64,000 bases of DNA from Tilletia caries. Its lineage: Eukaryota > Basidiomycota > Exobasidiomycetes > Tilletiales > Tilletiaceae. The notes beneath the pieces were generated by a model. It did no database searches, was not told the DNA's origin, and saw only the letters and a program-made list of their open reading frames with translations. The stretch is taken from NCBI GenBank assembly GCA_032718865.1, contig JALUTQ010000010.1, positions 248,001 to 312,000 of the forward strand, read 5' to 3'. Positions 37,030 to 49,292 of the stretch are shown one piece after another; position 1 is the first letter of the stretch, and every line of letters starts with the position of its first letter. Made by a program: the position numbers and the translations under genes.

Positions 37030-38101
37030 CTTTCTTCACGGATCAGACCGCGAGACCGCGGGCTCAGCGGATTCAGGTCAACTTCACCCCTTCCTTGCAG
37101 TCAGTCAAAGGGGGACTCCGACGGGCGAGTGGTTGAGGCTCTTTTGCACCTCTCTTCCTTCGGTCCAACACTCAGACGATGCTGGATGATGGTCGTTGGC
37201 ATCTTCTCGACCCTCTTGGGAGAGATGAGATTTTCTCTCACAAACACGCTTGCCCGAGCTCGATCCTCGTGCTCGTGCTCATCGTTGTCCTCGTCCTCGT
37301 CTTTCCTGTCCTCACAAAGAGCCCAGCGCTTGCCAGGAATACCGTTATGATCAGGGACGTGCACGATGCAGATTCATTACTGGGTCTGGCCGCTTGAGCG
37401 GCTCTCGGTCAAGGTCAAGGCGAAGGTACCGCCTGAACGCTCGCCCTCTTCACCACACGCGCCCTTCGGAGCCAGGGGATCATCCTCATCATCCAAGAGA
37501 CATGCAGCGAATCACTTGCTCCTCTGCACTCCGCCGCGCCGTCCACCAGCGCTCGAGGGGTTCGTTGCGAGCCTTTTAGCTGACAGCTAAGCATTCCTTA
37601 TTTGAGTCTCGACAGCTCGGCACTTGACGAACTCCGCGAGGCCACCCGCCCACAGGCCACAGGCCGCAGTCCGCCGCCGGAATCCTTCTGTCGTGGATTT
37701 GTTTGCAGGAACGACGGAGAAAGTCTTGAGGTTCCGACTTCCGGATGATCGACGTTGGCGCTAGCATGCGGCCCTTTTCCCGTTCGCCAAGAGCTCCTGT
37801 CCAGCATGTGTTGCTCACGCGCTCACGTCTCGCCTTGCCTTCCTTTTAAACCACCACCACCCTTCTCTCGCTCTCTCTCTCTCTCTCTCTCTCCACCCTA
37901 CCCCACTCCCTTCGACACCCTCTCCCTCTCTCTCAAGGCCGCCCTCTCCAACTCCCCCACTTTCCGCATCACCTCGCGGTACCAAACTCGACACAGTCTT
38001 TACCCCTTCTTTTCGTTTTCCAGCCGTCTGGCGAATCATCTTTCTCATACCCAATCCCTCTCCCCTCAAACAGCAGATTCTATTTCTCGAGCATCTTCAT
38101 C
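37030..38101. other. Intergenic: divergent promoters of the helicase and glycoprotein gene A
   Basis: No supported gene. A CT dinucleotide microsatellite lies at about 37864-37894, about 210 bp upstream of gene A's ATG. The last 135 bp (from about 37967) are nearly identical to the sequence upstream of gene C at 52296-52431. Confidence 0.6.
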
Positions 38102-39251
38102 ATGTTCTTCAGGTCCACCTTTGCCGCCGCTGCCCTGGTCTCGGCTGCTACTCTCGTAGCGGCCGACTACGACCCGGCCAACATGCCTGCCAAGACCGAC
38201 CCTTCCCACGACCAAATCGGCTACAACGACTGCATCAGCCGCTACGGAGCGTCTAATGCCAAGTCGCTGGTGAGTACCTCCCTTCACCCACCGTTGATTC
38301 GAACTGGAGTCACTGATTCTTACCATTCGCTTCCCTCTGCCAGTGCCAAAACGTTTACATCAACAGCGTCAAGGACTTCTGTCTCTGGGGCCCCCGCTTC
38401 ACTGCCGAGATCGGTGACCAGGAGGGCGAAGTCGTCGCTTACTGCATGAAGAGCGGCTACGGAACACGGCTTATTCCCAGCGGCACGATCAAGGGTGTCC
38501 AGTTTGTCAAGACCCCTTCTTTCGTCCAGGTGACCGGCAACTGCGACTGCACCAAGATCAAGCTGTCCAACGGTGACCAAGGCGGTGAACTCGACCCCCA
38601 CGGCGCCACCGGCGCAGGTAACCCCGTCGGAGGCGTTGTCTTCACCCGCGCTTTCAGCGGCGACGGTTCCTTCCAGCAGATCCACGAGTGGTCGAACTTT
38701 ATGGCACATGATGAATTCAGTTTCCGTGCTTGCATTGGCCCCAACGCAAAGAAGTTCTGCCCGCACATCTATGACCTTGCACGTATTTTTCTTCAAGATC
38801 GACTCGCCCTGTTCCTCTCCATTCACTGACTCACTTTCTTTTCCTTCGTCAACAGCAAGGAAGCCACTGGAACCACCCCGGCACCTACCGCGACGGTACC
38901 TTCGAGCAGTGCGATGGTCAAGAGGGCGCTATGCCAGGCCGCTACATCAAGCACGGAACTACCTCTGTCTTCCGCCAGGAGGACGGATCGCACCCGTCCG
39001 GCCAGGCTCCCGGTGCCACCTCCAACTGCCGCGAGTACGCCTCCATCAGCAACGGCCCTGCTGCTTACGTCCCCGGCAAGGCAGCCACCACCAAGGCCGC
39101 TACCACTACGAGCAAGAGCACAGCCACCAGCAAGAGCACAACCACCAGCAAGAGCACGAGCACTGTCAAGACGACTGTCAAGGCTGCCGCCAAGACAACG
39201 GCTGCTGCTGCCAGTCGCCGTCACCATGTGAACCGTCAGGGCGCTCACTGA
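38102..39251 (+). CDS. Secreted glycoprotein A ('macrofage activating glycoprotein'-like)
   Basis: Secreted protein of 332 residues: signal peptide MFFRSTFAAAALVSAATLVA then ADYDPANMP. The core has CLWGPRFTAEIGD, YCMKSGYGTRLIPSGTIKG, TPSFVQVTGNCDCTKI, GELDPHGATGAGNPVGGVV, then EWSNFMAHDEFSFRACI and FCPHIYD. After the second intron come GSHWNHPGTYRDGTFEQCDG and a Lys/Thr/Ser/Ala-rich tail (39080-39210) that suggests O-glycosylation and wall association. Exons 38102-38269, 38344-38778 and 38856-39251. The second intron begins with GC rather than GT (38779-38780); only this donor keeps the conserved frame. The name is by resemblance to a basidiomycete family; its biochemical role is unknown. Genes B and C are paralogues. 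Confidence 0.82.
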
Positions 39252-40428
39252 TCATCTTCGGCCCTTCCCTGATACAATTCGGTGAAATGACAGGAGCAGC
39301 CCAGACCCATTAGTTTATTTCCTTCATCGCTTCTCCTCCATCTTCACCAGCAATTTTGGACACGGATCTGCCCTTCTGGACTCGCATTCACGGACTTTCT
39401 CACCCCCCCCCCTGGCTTTTGCTCCCCACCGTTTGCCCATCAACACTCGTCGCCTTCGCTCTCGGACCAGCGCACACTGCTCATGCAACCGAACCCCCTC
39501 CAGGCTCAAGAACCAATAACTCGAAAAAATACTACCTGCTGTTTGACCTTCTTCCTCCCCCTCCCCTCACCCCTGCCCTTCCCCCTTTCGACTGCGGACT
39601 TTTGATTCCCTTTCCCCCACTGTCATTTCCCCCTTTGGCCTCCACGGACATCTTCAACAGTTGAAGCTCTCTCTGTCTGCTTCCCCATCTCGCAATGGGA
39701 ACTGTTCCAGTCTTTTATTCAGTCTTCCCACAACGCGCACCCTACTGACCCACCGTCACCGAACCCCAGATATATCCTTCAGACTTAGTTGGACCTCACA
39801 CAACTGATGGCGTTCGTGCAACATTTCTGATTCTATTGACCTTCATCCTCTCCGTACCGTCTCCAACAGGACTCAGGCTCCCTCGCTCAGGCGCTGAGGT
39901 CTGGCTTCGGACAACTGGACCATGTCAATCTCGAGTACGGCTCCTCGCGGTCGAGGCCCGGGGGATGAGGCGATGAGGACGTGGGCCGAGCGTGGGCCGA
40001 GGGCCCGCGCCTTAGGTCGCAAAGGCGCCGACGCCCGACAGGGATCAATTCATCCTTGGCGAAAGGGAAATCAGATGAGACGGGCGGAAGTCGTGCATGT
40101 GCGGAGGACGGAGGTCCGGAGGCCCTGCGCTTCAACTCCCCATCCATGCCGCCTCATCTCGAGTTCGTATGCAGGGGTGCTCATGGTCATGCCCATAAGA
40201 AGAGGCGGGATGAAGGTGACGAACCCTTCGTCTTCCCTCCATCCCTCTTCCTCTTCCTCTTCTACTGACCCTATCCACCACTGCTCCTTCCCGCAGACAC
40301 CACACTCTCTTCCCACACCTTTTCGATTCTCCTTCTTCGTATCTTCTGAAGCCACCTTCCTTCGATCTCTTTTTCTGTGTTCCCTTCCGTCACTTTGTTT
40401 TCCAATCACCCACATCTCCTCCATCAAG
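39252..40428. other. Intergenic between glycoprotein genes A and B
   Basis: No supported gene. The sequence is pyrimidine-rich downstream of A. A GC-rich stretch at 39940-40150 shows overlapping open frames on both strands but no motif or splice structure. The CT-rich leader before 40429 resembles the leaders of A and C in composition only. Confidence 0.4.
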
Positions 40429-41818
40429 ATGGTCTCAGTCCTCAGCAACTCTTTCGTCGGCCTCACTGCGGCCCTGCTTTTCGCTTTCGCAACTTTCGTC
40501 AAGGCGGACTACGACATCCACCATCCCCCGCACACCACGGACGCAGCCCACGGACAGGCTGGAGTGAACGATTGCGTCAAGACGTACGGCGACTCGAATC
40601 CCAACGCGAAGTGGTGAGTTTGCTACATGGTCTGTGACTCATACGCGTATGAAGGCCCGTTATATTGAAGATGGTCCTGCGGTTCTCTTCCTCCTTACTC
40701 GCAGCCAAACCGCCGTGATCAACTCAGGTGTGTACTTCCGTCCCAGCACGGACCCTCCATCCTCACGAGAAAGCCAACTCACCGAAATATACTTGATCTC
40801 TTCACAGTCACCGACTTCTGCCTTTGGGCCCCTGATCACTCCGCCACCATTGGCGACCGGGAGCGGGACGTCGTGGCCTACTGCACCAAGAGCGGTTACG
40901 GAACTCGGCTGATCCCACAGGGCACGATCAAGGGAGCCCAGTTCCGCAAGACACCTAGCTTTGTTCAGGTCACCGGCCTGTGTGATTGCACCAAGATCAA
41001 TGTTGCTCCCGGAGACGAGGGTGTGAGTAGTGACTTCACCTTTCATGGATGATATCTGGATACCGATTCCGATCTGCTTACACTGTTTCCTTCAATCCTC
41101 ACGTAGGGCGAGCTGGACCCTCATGGAGCTGATGGTGCGTTCTCGTAGCTTTTGAGCCCGTTCTCGGCCATAGGCGCGGGCGGTCATTTTCACAAGCGCA
41201 CTGGCTGACTTCGTCCCCTCCTCGTCTCAAACAGGCTCTGGCAACCCCGTCGGTGGCATCGTCTTCACCAATGCTTACGGCAACAACCCTCAAAACTACA
41301 TGCAGGTTCGTGGTCCTTGGCGTAACAAATTTCCCTGCATTTTCCCCTTTTCCTGACCCTCAACATACTTCCTTCCGCTCATTCGTTCCGACTCCCACAG
41401 ATCAACGAATGGTCTTCGTTCATCGGGGCCGATGAGTTCAGCTTCCGAGGCTGCATTGGCCCCAACGCCGCCGACTATTGCCCTCATATTTATGACGAGG
41501 TTTGTAAAAAATAAATGCGCATATAAAGTCTCCCTCCATTCACTGACTCACTTTCTTTTCCTTCGTCAACAGCAAGGAAGCGAATGGAACCACCCTGGTC
41601 GATATGAAAGCGGGATCTTCGAGAACTGTGACGCCACCGAGGGCAAGTTCCCAGGTGTTTACCACGGCCACCGCTGGCACCAGGGGGATGGACCCACCCC
41701 TCCTGCTCACAAGGCGGGCCGCACCTCAAACTGCAAGCAGTTCAAGGGCATCAAGCAGACCAGGAGCCGTGGTGCTCCTACGCTGTTGCGCCGCGCACTT
41801 TTCGGCAAGGCCAAGTAA
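40429..41818 (+). CDS. Secreted glycoprotein B (paralogue of A, more introns)
   Basis: Seven exons: 40429-40613, 40705-40727 (23 nt), 40808-41022, 41107-41134 (28 nt), 41235-41305, 41401-41499, 41573-41818. Signal peptide MVSVLSNSFVGLTAALLFAF then ATFVKADYD. The body parallels A: SGYGTRLIPQGTIKG, TPSFVQVTGLCDCTKIN, GELDPHGADGSGNPVGGIV, EWSSFIGADEFSFRGCI, CPHIYDE. The last exon (GSEWNHPGRYESGIFENCD, ending with a short basic tail instead of A's Lys/Thr-rich tail) is almost identical to the last exon of gene C. The last intron starts with a normal GTTTGT, unlike the GC donor in A and C, but its 3' end is identical to theirs for about 50 bp. B keeps four introns that A lacks. Confidence 0.82.
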
Positions 41819-42231
41819 AAATTGGCGCCCTTCAGCTCGGCCCCGTCCTCTTCCTCTTCCTTCTTTTCCCTTCAACGCGTCCACCGCTCCACCATTCCAG
41901 ACAATACCTCTCGTTTCTCAGATTCTTCTTCTCAAACTTGTCACCGGCAATTCGAGCTACCTTTGACAGCTCTTTTCCTAGCTGTGTGCGCAGTGTGCGA
42001 GTGCAGTGAGCCATTCATTCATTGATTCAGGTTCGGTGGGATTCATTCAATTGAGCGAGGTGTGAACGAAACCAGCACGTTCGCGCAGTCGTCCCGAGAA
42101 GCTCGACCTTTCCCTTTGTTTGTGCGAGAGTGAACGATGGATGAGCTCGACCACTCACTCTCAGCGCATCAGCAACTTCTGTCAGAAAGAGCAGGACAAC
42201 GCGAAGCTCAGGCACGAGTAGCACCGAGGTC

Positions 42232-45200
42232 ATGCAGATGACGCCTACAGCAGAAAGGGGAGCTCGACCAGATGGGTCTTCGAGCTCCGCCTCCTCCACA
42301 GCAGGTCAACCGGAGGACGAACCACTCACACCTCCGGACAAGGTTCAAATTCCTGAATTCGAAGATGTCACAGATGTATTCCGGTCAGCCTGTTCGGGTG
42401 AGCATGCATACGATTCGCTGGCTATTACCATGATTCCAGAAGAATGTTGACTGGATCGCTCTGCATCTATGTTGATTTTCAATGGATATCAGCACTTCAA
42501 CAGGGACAAATGGTCCATATTGAAGGCTTCACGATGTTGGATTCTATGGGTGCCATTCAGGTCAGTCTACTTCTTATGAAGCATTCCGTTTCCTAGCAGA
42601 ATGAATTGAACCTATTCTTGCCTTGTGCTACAGATCATGGACCGACGGATGGATTCCGGTATGGCTGCCCCGCTGAAAGATACCCCGACAAACGACCGTC
42701 TCTCAGCCCAGGAAGCAGAGACCATGCCAGAATTTGACCCTGACGCAGATCTAAGCGTCGAGGAAACTTGCTGGATTATGGACAGGCTTCTGGCTTGTGA
42801 GGTGCGTCCGAACGCGATTCACAGACCGGGTTCGCAAGGATGTACTCACCCTGGTTCATCTCACTCTTTGGAAAGCGCAGACACGCTGGCAATCCGGCTC
42901 ATCGCTCGCCCAAACGATCCAGACATGTCTTTACGTTCACAATCCGGATTACCTGTACTGCGGCCACGGAGACCAATCTTCGAATGAGGACATGCCGGAT
43001 ACACTTGCCAGTACTGTCCTTCGAGCCTACCTGGTCGCCCTCCTCAAGTGCTGCTGTTTAGCATGGGACGAAATGATCAGAGGTCGGGTTCTAGATGTGA
43101 GTTCCAATGATTCCGGAAAAGGTTGTGTACTATGGATCACTGAGCTTTTTTAATTTCTCGCAGGGCGAAGACTGGACAGGCGACAAGGCCGGATGTTCTC
43201 TGCTGGAAGATCTCCGCGCAGATGAAGTCCTTGCGTTGCTCGAAGATACCATTCAGAGCGTGCGGCGCAAGGAAGGTTGCTGCGGTGAGCAATTTCGACG
43301 ACGAGCCGAAGCATCGTTGAGGCATGAGCTGAACTCCACTTGGATTGCCCTCTCTTTCAGACCGACTGTCTGACGCCAACATCGAAGCCATTGCAACTAG
43401 GTTGCAATTCCGAAAAGTGAGTCGAATGCTTGACAAGTCAGGTACAAGTTCGTTCGCTCATCATACCCTTATTATCTCCCACAGCATCTACTCATGAGTA
43501 TGATGGTCTTGAGTGACTCACACCTCTCCACGCTGGGCGAGCTACAGATGCATGCGCACTTTATGAAGTCCTCCATCATTGCCTTGATTACATCCAGCGA
43601 GCAGGCTTCGGCACAATCACCACATCCTTCCCAAGGATCCCTGAGCCTGCGCACTCCACCTTCACCGACCTTCAAAAGACCCGGGCGTGTCCATGCGCCG
43701 TCTTTGCGAGTCAAATCGACCTTCGACCCGGCGTACAGCAGAAAACTAACTTCTGTCGTCCCCCTACGACCGATTAGCCTGCCTGATGGTCCGGATGTCC
43801 GAAGCTTTTGGACAGCTTGGGCGGAGGGCTTGCAGATTATACTTCACTTTGGTAATGCGCCTAACATTGGTCTGGGCTGGACCCAGTGGCAAGTGAGTTT
43901 GCAGGCTCATGATGCAAGTTTTAATACTGTCTTCCAGCATAGCTCTAACGTTCAGAGCTTCTTCATGAACGCCTGCAGAGCTCTCTACGACTACGAGCTT
44001 CTCGATTCCAGAAGGCGCATCCCGCAGCGTATCTCAGATCAGTGCTACAAGTAGGTGTCATCAGTGCTTTAGAGGCTCAAGAAGTTCAGCTGACGAGGAC
44101 GCTTTCTATCTCTGGGTGGTATCCGACAGTCCATCATCTGCAACCACGAACATCTCGTGGCTGGCAAATATCCTCCAGTATGGCATGCCCATGTTTTCCT
44201 AAGAGAACTCGCTGCTGTGGATGTTCAAGAGATATCGGATGCTGTTGCACTGCAATGGCATAGCGCGGGCGCCCGGCAGACCGAATACCCTTCAAATTTC
44301 GCAGCAAATGGAGCAAGTCTGTCGTGGCAAACGATGGCGGTCAGGCAAAAAACGCTTCCGACAGCTTTAGATAATTTCTACGGTCGACTCGGCGGGGTGA
44401 GTGGAAACCATGTTCTGCCGTGTTTGACCAATACTCACGGTTTTGATGGCCTCTCTTTCAAACACAGAACCTTGCTGGCTACTTGTCCATTCTTTGCCAA
44501 AACCGCTCTCGACAGAAACGAAGCCTCGCTAAAGCTTGCAAGCAGTGGGCCAATCTGGCGGAAGAGGTATGACCAAAGACCTGCAGGATGAGCTCGCTGA
44601 ACAATGACCAGGAATCGCTGACCGCCGCTGTTTATCTTCGATACAGGCCCAGGAGTTGGAGCGAAGACTCGCAACAGAAGTCAGGGTGAGTCTTGAAGTC
44701 CTGGATTGTCCAAAATTTCACTTAAGGACCTGGTCAAGTTTACGAATGCTCCTCTCGCCCTTACAGCTCGACCTGCCCGTTGACGTCCACTACGCAGCGA
44801 TCCAACATCTCTCCCTCGATATCATGCTCGACATCCTCTTCAGCGGCTTCGAGCTTGAGCTCTACAGGCCTGATGAGTGGATGTCGATTTACTGGCTTGC
44901 GGCGGAAGTGGCGAACGAGCAGAGCCAGTTGTGTCTGGAGTTTGCCGAGGTGCTGGAAAAGAGTGCAGATGAAGAAGGCTCGCTGGAATTCGAAGGTCAG
45001 CAGCGTGAGTGCTCCCCTAAACACGACATCTGATTATCATTGCTTCTCCCTGATACATCTATGCTCAATTTTGTTCGTTTCCAGGACCCCATTCGGCCGC
45101 TGAGAAAAGTGCAAGGCTGTACAGACATCGAAGTCTGTACGCGGACATGCTGGCTCAACAATGCTCATCGCACCTAGCTCTCCTCGTCCTCATATCCCGC

Positions 45201-45854
45201 GCCAAACTTCCCATGAAGCACTCGACAGACTCGGCATTCAGCAACGAAGCGCAGCTAGCTGTGTTCCGCAGGCGATTGAAATGGATCGAACCTGCGCCGA
45301 GGTTGCAGAAGAAAGCGGATCTCTTCTGGGATCGTTTCTGCGCCCGACGTGGGCAACTGCAAGATATGGAGGTGAGCCCGCCTTACTCGATCAAAGCAAA
45401 CGCTGCAAACTTCAGGCCACAGCCGTTCGGATCTGACCCCTCCTTCTTCGTCTTCTTCTCTTCTCTCCCGTCGGGGAATTACAGCTGCTCGACCTGGCAG
45501 GTCAAACTCAGGAACAGCTTCTTGCGGTACAGCAGCTCAGCGAACGGCTGAGTAGATGGAACCGAAGCGAGGCCAGAACGGAACTGTGCGAACATCTCTA
45601 CAAAGAGGTGAGTAGGTCGTTCCTACTCCATCGATGTTCAACGGATTGAAAAAAGCTGACTTATTACGCTCCTCGCCCAGACTCTGCTGCAAGTCAAGGA
45701 GGTTGCGGGACGAGGCTCTGCGATGTGTGAGCTGATCATCAGTGAGCAAGGGCCAGTCAGCGAGAATGGCGGGCGGGATGAAAGTGGGTCTGGGCAGGCG
45801 AAGCGACTGTGGTCGTTTGATATCCATCCTTGGTTCCCATATCTCGCCACTTAA
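42232..45854 (+). CDS. NAA35: NatC N-acetyltransferase auxiliary subunit NAA35 (Mak10)
   Basis: Ribosome-associated scaffold of the NatC N-terminal acetyltransferase. The early exons carry the family signature: EFEDVTDVFRSACS, ALQQGQMVHIEGFTMLDSMG with AIQIMDRRMDSGM, then LSVEETCWIMDRLLACE, LAQTIQTCLYVHNPDYL and a Cys-rich helix. Later exons read NLAGYLSILCQNRSRQKRSL, LDLPVDVHYAAIQHLSLDIM and FSGFELELYRPDEWMSIYWL, typical of the C-terminal half. I count at least 13 exons, with introns of about 45-110 nt; those read with confidence include 42232-42397, 42493-42560, 42634-42801, 42881-43096, 43164-43284, 43361-43416 and 43485-43892. Joining of the exons around 43938-44400 is uncertain. The stop is TAA at 45852-45854. 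An upstream start exon cannot be excluded. Confidence 0.88.
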
Positions 45855-46093
45855 TTCACTCATACTACCCTGACGTCCAACATCCGGTGACAATCGACGG
45901 TCGCACACACCTCGTAGAAAGCGGACAGATGTGACATTCAGATTGCGTTGAAGAGCCCTTTGCTCATATGCCTCCTTTGAATCCCGTTGCGTGCCCATAC
46001 CGTCCATGAGGTGACAATTGCTCTATAGATCCCCGAAGTCGGAAGAAGATAGCTGGAGCCCCGGAAATCCTGTACTTGAACGCGAAAGCTGAT

Positions 46094-48275
46094 TCACTGA
46101 CAGACGCCCTTCGTCTTGTCACAAGTGCCGCTCAAGCACCCGCCGTTCTGGTAGCACTTCAACCCAGAAGCTGCAAAAACGAGGTGGAAACAGACATCAG
46201 CTTTGGAACGGCCTGGAGCACGGTAACGCGATGATCTCCCCCCGAGAGATTGAGAGAGACTCACCTTTCTTAGTGTCGCACGTTCCCGTGCTTGCGCGCG
46301 TGACGCCGTCCGAGAGCAGTGCCTTCCTGCAATACCCGCTCGAACAGTCCGCATTAGCTACGCAAGCGGCCGCAGAAGGCTTGGGCGTGGCAGACGTCGT
46401 CGTCGTCTTGATCGTCGTTGTGGTCTTGGTGGACGTGGCCGTTGTTGTTACTGGCTTCGTCGTTATTGTTGCTGCACTCGTGGGCCTACTGCTAGTCGTG
46501 CTCTTGGTCGATGTCGAAGACTTTGTGGATGTGGACGTAGACGTGGACGTGCCGGCCTTGGACGTCGTCGAGGAGGCTGTCGAAGCCTTCGAGGTCGTTG
46601 TCGTACTGGCGGGCTTGGTACTTGTCGTGCTCTTCGAACTCGACGACGTCGGAGCCGTGGAGGGCTTGGTACTTGTCGTACTCTTGGAGCTCGAAGTCGT
46701 GCTGGTCGTAGGCTTGGCAGTCGTAGTGGAGACCTTGGAAGTTGTCGACGTGCTAGAGGAAGACTTTGACGTTGTAGAGCTCGAAGAAGCCGCGGAGGTT
46801 GTGGAAGACTTTGATGTTGCTGTCGTTGTCGACGTCGGACTTGACTTTGTGGACGTGGTTGACGACGTTGCCGGCTTGCTGGATGTAGAAGACGCAGAGA
46901 ACGACGTGGAGGAAGTGGTGCTAGTAGACGAGGTGGGCTTGACAGACGTGGTTGACTGGGTCGAGGTCGGCGAAGACTTCGTCGAGGTCGATGAAGACGC
47001 GGCCGCTATGGTTGTGGACGTGGCCTCGGAAGTCGAGGTGGCACCTCCAGTCGTTGTGATAGCTGTGGAAGTGGTCGATGTTGCGGCCGTTGTAGAGGTG
47101 GACGTCGTTTCTGTAACCTCAGGCCGCGACCCCAGCGCACAAGTACCCGTGCTCATTCCCGGCACCGACCCACTGCACCAGAAATTCTCCGCGCAATCGT
47201 AGTCAGTCGTACACCCAGCCCCTTCCTCCGAGCCCAGGCAGACCTGCTTGTTGTGACACTTCTGACCCGGCGGCCTGCAAGTGAGCTTAGGTGGGGTGCA
47301 CGAGTTCGATGCGCATTGCTCGTTGCTTGAGCACAGGGCTGTGGCAGGGCGCAGGGAGCACAGCCCGTTTTGGCAGATTTCGGAGGCACAGGAGGGACCG
47401 GAGCTGCAGGTTGATCCTTCGGAGAGCAGACAGAGACTGCTGCCGGTGTCACATCTGCCTGAGAGGCAGTCGCGATCGATACCGCACTTCGCACCACCTT
47501 GGCTGAATGCGCACTTGCCACTGGAGGCACCTGCAGCGAACACGCACTGCTTCGTCGTACAGTCTTCGTCGAATGAACAGTCATCGCCACCAGACAGACT
47601 CGCGCACTTGAAGAGGGTGCATAACCCTGTTCGACACTCGCTCCCTCCGAAGCAAGACGAGCCGAGGGGGGAGTAGGAGCAGGTACCCGCGTTGCAGCCG
47701 CCGTTGATACAGTCGTAGGCATTCCCGCATGCATTCCCAAGATCGACAGGCATACAGCGCGTGACGTCTTCCACGCCGCGTCCAGCGTATGCGTGTTCAG
47801 CCGTAGGGTGTTCCGGGTCGCTCTTGCAGCTGTCAGTAGCGCACTGGGAGTTCTCGGTGCAGATGTCGCGTCCGTGTAAACTGCCCGGTGTCGCCGTCAT
47901 GCAGGTGTGATACCCTTCTTTGCAGATCCCACCCTGGCAATCAGCGTTCCGCCCACAGGAAGAGTCGTCGGGCATCAACGCGCAGACGCCGTCGGCACAT
48001 TGCCCCTGAGCACATTCGAGATCGCCATTGCACATGCTACCCAGAGGGACGAGCTCGCAGCGCGTGGCGCAGATTTCGTCCGAGCTGCATATTTCTTGAG
48101 TGGAGCAGTCGCCCACGGCACAGTCCGAGCTGACACTGCAAATCTGTCCTGGCCGTACGCGACCGCTGTCTCGGGGAAGGACTTGATGTTGGTGTCGGCG
48201 GATGGAGTTTGCTTCGATGCCGATCACCAATACGCTGGCGAAGAGGATGGCCCCCTTGAAGAAGTTGGACTTCAT
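46094..48275 (-). CDS. Cysteine-rich secreted protein with long Ser/Thr stalk
   Basis: Two exons (46265-48275, 46094-46170) give about 695 residues. The N-terminus is a signal peptide (KGAILFASVLVIGIEA). About 300 residues follow with many repeats of a C-x4/5-DC-x2-G-C-x-x-G-C pattern (for example CSVSSDCAVGDC, CNGDLECAQGQCADGVC, CGIDRDCLSGRC), similar in spacing to EB/dickkopf-like modules. A tract of about 230 residues that is almost only Ser, Thr, Lys, Ala and Pro comes next, then a final pair of Cys modules (CVANADCSSGYC; CYQNGGCLSGTCDKTKGVC) split by the intron. No GPI signal is seen, so it is probably free or wall-bound. The design suggests a heavily O-glycosylated spacer between two binding regions; ligand unknown. 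A TATA-like motif is near 48363-48372. Confidence 0.78.
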
Positions 48276-49292
48276 CCTGACTGTCGTGGGAGAGGAGAGA
48301 GGGATGGGGGGTTTGAAGAAGTGCGGATGGGGAAAGAACAGGCATGAAAGAGAGAGGTCAGCCGTGTATAAGTAAGTACCTTCCCAGCAGATCCAGTGAG
48401 TGCAGACAAGACATGCTCGCATCGGCGAATCAGCGCATCACAGGCGCTCCCAGGGCCCGGGAGCGCAAGACAACGAGAGCTGCGACTGTTCTGTGAGATG
48501 TGAGACGTAAGCGGACTGCGAAACGGAGATGGATCCCCTGCACCTGGGACGCCCCCCTTTGTTCCTTCCTCCGTTCCTGCATGCGACCCTGCCTTGCCTT
48601 GCCGTTTGTCAGAGCCGGTGCGACTGTGGGAACTGGGAGCCTCGGAAGTCGGATGGCCCCATGGACGGGCTGCGACGACGGACCCAGAAAGTCCAGAATC
48701 CGCCGTTGGGAACGTCGATCAGTGTCAGTTCCCACGGTATGTATATCCGCAGAGCCGGGAGACGGGCGGGAGACAGCCCGACAGACTGGACGCTCGAATA
48801 ACGCTGGAAACGTTGTCCGAGGTTCGAGGCGGAGCGGGCAAGCAAGCAAGTGCCCAGAGAAATTTCGGACTCATCCAGAGGTGTTTGTCCGACACAACCC
48901 TGCAAGGGCGGAACCACTTCTGCTTGGCCAGTCAGTTGAGGCAGCGACCCAGGCACACCGCACAGAAGAGACACGGACCCGACGTGCACAAGGTTGGGAC
49001 GGCCGGCCCAACAGCTCTCCCTCCTTGTCGCAACTTAGACACCCCTGGGGTGGTTGTCAAGTCGGCAGACCCGAACGCAACTCATCACACACGAGCCGTT
49101 CTACTCGTCAGCAACTCAGCGCGCCAGCTTCCAGCAGCAAGGTCAAAGGCCAGTACTGAACAGCCTACACGAGCAGGAAGCCTGTGGCTGGCGGCCTGCC
49201 CAGTTGATATACATCGTCATATCATCTTGATAGATTCTGACGGCGCAATGCGTAGATAGAGGGCAAAGAGAGATACACTGGCCATCCGCCTC
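48276..49292. other. Intergenic between the Cys-rich protein and eIF3k genes
   Basis: No supported gene. Plus-strand frames at 48500-49259 overlap each other in several frames and show no motif, signal peptide or splice pattern. The region holds the Cys-rich gene's promoter and eIF3k's 3' end. Confidence 0.4.

Noticed and set aside
38446..38829. Reading gene A exon 2 as ending at the stop at 38829
   Set aside because: The conserved sequence continues in the next exon when the GC donor is used; kept only as a possible retained-intron form.
39922..40428. Upstream extension of gene B to 39922
   Set aside because: The frame is open, but the ATG at 40429 is followed directly by a signal peptide; extension would bury it.
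46231..47202. Plus-strand 323-residue Val/Asp-rich frame
   Set aside because: It is the antisense of the Ser/Thr-rich stalk of the Cys-rich protein; composition follows from the GTC/GAC complement and no other gene sign is present.
48500..49259. Overlapping plus-strand frames of up to 221 residues
   Set aside because: Three overlapping frames with basic, low-information sequence and no promoter, splice or domain support.
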